Shown one piece after another: positions 60,415 through 64,000 of a stretch of 64,000 nt of DNA. Below the pieces are notes generated by a model. The model searched no databases and was not told the DNA's origin. It saw only the letters and a list, made by a program, of their open reading frames with translations. Position 1 is the first letter of the stretch. Each line of letters begins with the position of its first letter. The DNA comes from CAYGZQ01 sp964354375 [NCBI: uncultured Planctomycetota bacterium]. GTDB lineage: Bacteria; JAJVIF01; JAPKYR01. Both the position numbers and the translations under genes were made by a program. The stretch spans positions 45,497-109,496 of the forward strand of contig CAYGZQ010000004.1 in assembly GCA_964354375.1 (NCBI GenBank), written 5' to 3'.

Positions 60415-61122
60415 TTATTCCACCAGGTCGATGTTCCCCGCGAGTATCTCGTCCAGACCCATCACTTCCGCGGCTCCTCTGCCTTCACGCACGTGCTGGA
60501 GCAGATTCACTTCGTCGATGATCTGATTGCGGCACTTCTCCGCGGCATGTTCGATCTGGTCTTTCGGCACGCACAGGACCCCGTCGGAGTCGCCGACTAT
60601 CAGGTCGCCCGTTCTCACCGTCACACCGTTGATTATCACTGGACGCCCAATCTCTCCGTCGGTCCCCAGAGCGGCGGGAACGGCGCTCCCCCCGAATCCG
60701 AAAAGGCTGAATTCCTTTTCCAACTTCGTCCTTGTCTCATCGATGTCGCGGAGATATGCCGCCACAACGGCGCCGACGAAGCTGACCTCCCAGGCCATCG
60801 CGGACTGCATGTAGCTCCACATCGCCGTACCCCCCGTCTCCGATTCATCCTGAGGCGCGACCACCATAACCCATCGCCCCGAGCCCGGGTTGTCCCGCAT
60901 GTACTGAAGGGCCACATAGGTAGCCAGGTTGCTGTCGGTCGGACACGAGACGGTAAGCGCCCAGCCGGCAGTTATCCCCTGCCCGCTCAGCCTCCGGATC
61001 TTCGACCCCAGAAAACCGGCACCCCCCGTGGCGACTCCCCATTGCGCGGTCGGGATCGTGCGCGCTTCGTCGACAAAGTACGTCTCGGGAACTCTGGGCA
61101 GCTTGTGGATCGTGATCGGCAT
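60415..61122 (-). CDS. RraA-like family protein
   Basis: 235 residues. RraA-like proteins share a swivelling beta/alpha fold; some inhibit RNase E, others are HMG/CHA aldolases or oxaloacetate decarboxylases. Visible blocks: GITAGWALTVSCP, AVVAAYLRDIDETR, VIINGVTVRTGDLIVGDSDGVLCVPKD with the family's Asp, and ESETGGTAMW. Nothing around it allows a choice between the activities; an aldolase is more common outside enterics. GGAGG stands seven bases before the ATG. Confidence 0.85.
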   Translation of the reverse strand: MPITIHKLPRVPETYFVDEARTIPTAQWGVATGGAGFLGSKIRRLSGQGITAGWALTVSCPTDSNLATYVALQYMRDNPGSGRWVMVVAPQDESETGGTAMWSYMQSAMAWEVSFVGAVVAAYLRDIDETRTKLEKEFSLFGFGGSAVPAALGTDGEIGRPVIINGVTVRTGDLIVGDSDGVLCVPKDQIEHAAEKCRNQIIDEVNLLQHVREGRGAAEVMGLDEILAGNIDLVE

Positions 61123-61174
61123 CTCGTTCCTCCGAATGAGATACGGTATTCTACCATGCCTTGGACGCTTTTAT

Positions 61175-61242
61175 GCCTCACCCCCCTAGCCCCCCTCCCC
61201 ATCCGCCGCGGCGGATGGGGAGGGGGGCTAGGGGAGTGAGGG
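61175..61242. repeat. Large palindrome, same REP family as 45858-45915
   Basis: 34-bp arms that meet at atccgccg/cggcggat, with two mismatches including the outermost pair. The ends read cctcacccccctagcc. It lies in the promoter region between the RraA-like and acyl-CoA synthetase genes. Confidence 0.85.
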
Positions 61243-61298
61243 CGTCTCATAAACGGCTTCATTGTCTGGTATACTTCCCTTCCCTCTGGAGGACAAAG

Positions 61299-63413
61299 AT
61301 GAACGGTCTTGACGCCATTTTCAAGCCCAGGGCTATCGCGGTCATCGGCGCCAGCGACAGGGAGCACACGATCAATCGCGCCCTGTTCATGAACCTGATT
61401 CTGGGCAACTTCAAGGGACCCGTCTTCCCGGTGAACCCGAGACACAATTACGTTCATGGCATCCGGGCGTACAAAACGGTCGAGGACATCCCCGACCGGG
61501 TCGATCTGGCTGTGATTATGGTTCACAAGGACGCGGTCCCGCCGGTGATCGACGGCTGCGCGCGCAAAGGCGTCAAGGGCGTTGTCGTAATCACCGCCGG
61601 CTACAAAGAGACCGGTCCCGAGGGAGCCGAGCAGGAACGCAAGCTCATCGAGCAGGTCAGGAACTACGGCATCCGGATGATTGGTCCCAATTGCTTCGGC
61701 GTCATGAACAATTCTCCCGCGGTCAGCATGAACGCGACATTCACCGCCTACGAGCCCTTCCCCGGAAAGGTCGGCTTCGTGAGCCAGTCCGGCGCGCTGG
61801 GCGAAATCCTCATCGACAAGGCGGGACGCGAGTCCCTCGGCATGGCCATGTTCGCCTCGATCGGCAACAAGGCGGATGTGAACGGCGACGAGATCGTCGA
61901 GTACTGGGAGGATGAGGCCGATGTCAAGGCCATCATGATGTATCTGGAGGACCTCGGCTCCCCACGCCAGTTCAGCAATATGGCGCGCAGGATCGCGCGC
62001 TTGAAGCCGATCATTACTCTGAAAGCCGGACGCACTGCGCGCGGAGCCGCCGCCGCGTCGAGCCATACCGGCGCTCTCGCAGACCAGGACGCCGCCAACC
62101 TGGCCATCTTCGAGCAGTACGGCGTCATCCAGGTCGATTCCGTCGGCACCCTCTTCCAGATCGGAAGTTTACTTGTCAACCAGCCGCCGCCCAGGGGACG
62201 CGGGGTCGCCGTGGTCACCAACGCGGGCGGACCCGGTATCCTCGCCACCGACGCGCTCATACAGGACGGCCTGATCCTGCCGGACATCTCCCCCGAGGGC
62301 AAGGCGAAGCTGAGCAAGGTCCTCGATCCCGCCGCCAGCACGAGAAACCCGATCGACGTGATCGCGTCCGGCGGTGCGGAGGAGTACAGGGCAGCGCTCG
62401 AGGTCGTCTATGCGCAGGAGGACATCCATTCGGTAATGGTGCTATTCGTCCCGACAATCATGCTCGACGCAATGGATGTCGCGGTGGTGCTCGCCGAGTT
62501 CTCCAAGCGATGGAAGAAGCCCATGCAGGTTGTGTGGCTGGCGCAGGGGAAAATCCACGGAGTCGAGGCGGAAAAGCTCCTTCGCGACCAGGGCATCCCC
62601 ATGTACGAGCTGCCCATCGACTCCGCCCGCGCGCTCGCAAGCGCAGTCAACTACTACGAATGGCGCGCCAAGCCTGTCGGGAAGAAAATCAATTTCCAGG
62701 TGCAGATTCCCGCCGTGAGATCGATCGTATCGACCGCCGTCCAGGAAAAGCGTCAGGCCCTTTCCGACAAGGAATGCATGGATCTCCTCCATCTGTACGG
62801 GCTCCCGACCGTCGAATCGAGATGGGTCGAGACGCTTCAGCAGGCCCTCGACGCGGCGGATCAGCTCGGCTGGCCGGTCGTGCTCAAGGCAAGTCGCGTA
62901 GGGTTCATGCACAAGACCGACATCGGGGCGGTCGAGCTCGACATCCACGACGCGGACGCGCTCGCGCCCGCATACAACCGCATCATGTCCAACCTTGAAA
63001 AGGCCGGCCTTGCCGAGAACGCAAAGATGCTCGTGCAGCCCATGGTGACTATCGAGGGCGGCGGCGTCGAATGCGTCCTCGGCATGAAGAACCTGAAGAA
63101 ATATGGGCCTATGCTGATGTTCGGGCTCGGCGGAATTCTGGTCGAGGTCATGAAGGCCGTGGGATTCAGGATGGTCCCCATGACCGACGCGGACGCGAAG
63201 GAGATGGTTTACACTTCCCCCGGCTGGCCGATTCTCAAAGGCGCGCGCGGTAAGCCCCCGGTGAATGTCGACGCGATTGTCGAGTCCATACTCAGGCTGG
63301 GCCAGCTCGCGTGGGAGAATCCCGAGATTTCGGAGATAGACCTGAACCCGTTCCTCGTCTTCCCCGACGGCCGCAGGAATGCAGCTTTGGATTTCAAGAT
63401 TCTGCTCGGATAG
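61299..63413 (+). CDS. ADP-forming acetate/acyl-CoA synthetase (single-chain, alpha-beta fused)
   Basis: 704 residues from ATG 61299 with GGAGG nine bases before; the earlier ATG at 61161 runs through the palindrome. Residues ~1-450 are the CoA-binding and ligase-like alpha part: PRAIAVIGASDREHTINRAL, GPVFPVNPRH, MIGPNCFGVMN, VSQSGALGEIL and SSHTGALADQD with the phospho-relay His. The beta part is an ATP-grasp domain (~480-704) with VVLKASRVGFMHKTDIGAV and FGLGGILVEVMKAV. Such enzymes make ATP and acetate (or other acid) from acyl-CoA, or run in reverse; related proteins act as acetyltransferases. The substrate is unknown. Terminator downstream. Confidence 0.9.
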   Translation: MNGLDAIFKPRAIAVIGASDREHTINRALFMNLILGNFKGPVFPVNPRHNYVHGIRAYKTVEDIPDRVDLAVIMVHKDAVPPVIDGCARKGVKGVVVITAGYKETGPEGAEQERKLIEQVRNYGIRMIGPNCFGVMNNSPAVSMNATFTAYEPFPGKVGFVSQSGALGEILIDKAGRESLGMAMFASIGNKADVNGDEIVEYWEDEADVKAIMMYLEDLGSPRQFSNMARRIARLKPIITLKAGRTARGAAAASSHTGALADQDAANLAIFEQYGVIQVDSVGTLFQIGSLLVNQPPPRGRGVAVVTNAGGPGILATDALIQDGLILPDISPEGKAKLSKVLDPAASTRNPIDVIASGGAEEYRAALEVVYAQEDIHSVMVLFVPTIMLDAMDVAVVLAEFSKRWKKPMQVVWLAQGKIHGVEAEKLLRDQGIPMYELPIDSARALASAVNYYEWRAKPVGKKINFQVQIPAVRSIVSTAVQEKRQALSDKECMDLLHLYGLPTVESRWVETLQQALDAADQLGWPVVLKASRVGFMHKTDIGAVELDIHDADALAPAYNRIMSNLEKAGLAENAKMLVQPMVTIEGGGVECVLGMKNLKKYGPMLMFGLGGILVEVMKAVGFRMVPMTDADAKEMVYTSPGWPILKGARGKPPVNVDAIVESILRLGQLAWENPEISEIDLNPFLVFPDGRRNAALDFKILLG

Positions 63414-63576
63414 CCGTAAGCTGCTGGCACTACGTTCGTGCCGCCCGCCGTGCCGACCACGTCCCGTGTTTCGGGAACAGGGTTGGACACGTCCCGTGTC
63501 GCGGCCCGCCCTTGTCAAGTCGCGGCCCGTTCCGCAGGACTCGGGACGAGTCCGCTCCGTCTTCCGAAGCACGAGA

Positions 63577-63595
63577 CGTGCTCGGCACGGTTTTT
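63577..63595 (+). terminator. Intrinsic terminator after the acyl-CoA synthetase
   Basis: cgtgc (63577-63581) pairs with gcacg (63585-63589), loop tcg, then g and TTTTT. The 160 bp before it contain other imperfect GC-rich inverted repeats. Confidence 0.65.
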
Positions 63596-64000
63596 CAATA
63601 GCTTCCCCTGCCGCCGAAGACGGCGCCGGGGGTGAGGGTCAGGATACGAAGGTCCTCCCATAGCGTCCAGCGCTCGATGTAGAGCAAGTCCAGCTTCACT
63701 CGCTCCTCGTAGCCCACGTCGCTCCGCCCGCTCACCTGCCATAGACCCGTCATGCCCGGCGTCACCGAAAACAGCGCGTCGGCGAACACTCCGTACTTCT
63801 CCACCTCGGTCTCGACAATCGGACGCGGTCCCACGAGGCTCATCTCGCCCCTGATCACGTTGAACAACTGCGGAAGCTCATCCAGAGAATACCGCCTGAG
63901 AGATCTCCCGGCGGACGTCACCCTCGGATCGTCCTTCAGTTTGAACCCCTCCAGAAATTGACGCATCAACTCAGGATCCCTCTCCAGCATCTCGTCCGCG
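63595..64000 (-). CDS. Sugar-phosphate transferase (WbaP/PglC type), C-terminal part
   Basis: The C-terminal 135 residues are present and the frame stays open to the right edge. The signature [23 protein letters not shown], then [14 protein letters not shown] and [13 protein letters not shown], identify the polyprenyl-phosphate sugar-1-phosphate transferase family, which starts lipid-linked glycan synthesis on the inner membrane. The catalytic Asp-Glu pair lies upstream of the visible part. It converges on the preceding gene and probably belongs to a polysaccharide locus extending to the right. The substrate sugar is unknown. Confidence 0.93.
   Translation of the reverse strand, partial: ADEMLERDPELMRQFLEGFKLKDDPRVTSAGRSLRRYSLDELPQLFNVIRGEMSLVGPRPIVETEVEKYGVFADALFSVTPGMTGLWQVSGRSDVGYEERVKLDLLYIERWTLWEDLRILTLTPGAVFGGRGSY

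Noticed and set aside
1-64000. tRNA, rRNA or other standard RNA genes
   Set aside because: I scanned intergenic regions for T-loop GGTTCGAATCC-type sequences with acceptor pairing and for rRNA motifs and found none; a covariance-model scan would settle it.

Overview
The window is GC-rich, tightly packed bacterial chromosome with about 41 supportable protein genes and no rRNA, tRNA, CRISPR array or prophage that I could find. LpxC, a probable LptA-type protein, several lipobox lipoproteins and FtsEX with an EnvC-like partner point to a diderm (Gram-negative) cell. The mix of REP-like palindromes, SBBP and FN3 lipoproteins, S55 peptidases, a split glycine decarboxylase and a HerA-NurA pair suggests an uncultured, deep-branching lineage. 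I cannot name a phylum from the sequence alone.

Layout. 1-4.4 kb: end of a secreted protein and a giant beta-propeller lipoprotein. 4.8-11.1 kb: EF-G-like GTPase, S55 peptidase-like protein, lipoprotein hydrolase and lpxC. 11.1-13.7 kb: an accessory island with a REP-associated transposase, an AT-richer leucine-rich-repeat gene, a MITE and several palindromes. 13.7-29 kb: ten minus-strand genes with tiny gaps or 4-base overlaps, read from one consensus promoter (29033-29061). They encode chain-length regulator, polymerase, flippase, AP-superfamily enzyme, two glycosyltransferases, a GH-like anchored protein, argS and two related periplasmic proteins.

29-36.6 kb: FN3 lipoprotein, membrane protein, pepA, isochorismatase-like hydrolase, rpsB-tsf and a small Cys protein. 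36.9-45.8 kb: mutS, then a second polysaccharide locus (SGNH protein, polymerase/ligase, two GT4, GT26). 46-53 kb: ftsE-ftsX-envC-like-ctpA, a NYN-domain protein, an LptA-like protein and an ABC-2 permease with no ATPase beside it. 53-57.4 kb: DUF169, a small charged protein and gcvPA-gcvPB. 57.5-60.3 kb: NurA-HerA. 60.4-64 kb: RraA-like protein, ADP-forming acyl-CoA synthetase and the end of a sugar-phosphate transferase that probably opens another polysaccharide locus.

The main theme is building the envelope: polysaccharide synthesis, lipid A, division-coupled wall hydrolysis and surface lipoproteins. The most unusual points are the NurA-HerA pair with a non-canonical P-loop, the polysaccharide operon that runs into argS and a little-known FDG(I/V)W-module family, repeats that rewrite gene ends (mutS stop, a GT4 tail, the LptA-like signal region), and several promoters so close to the start codon that the mRNAs should be leaderless.
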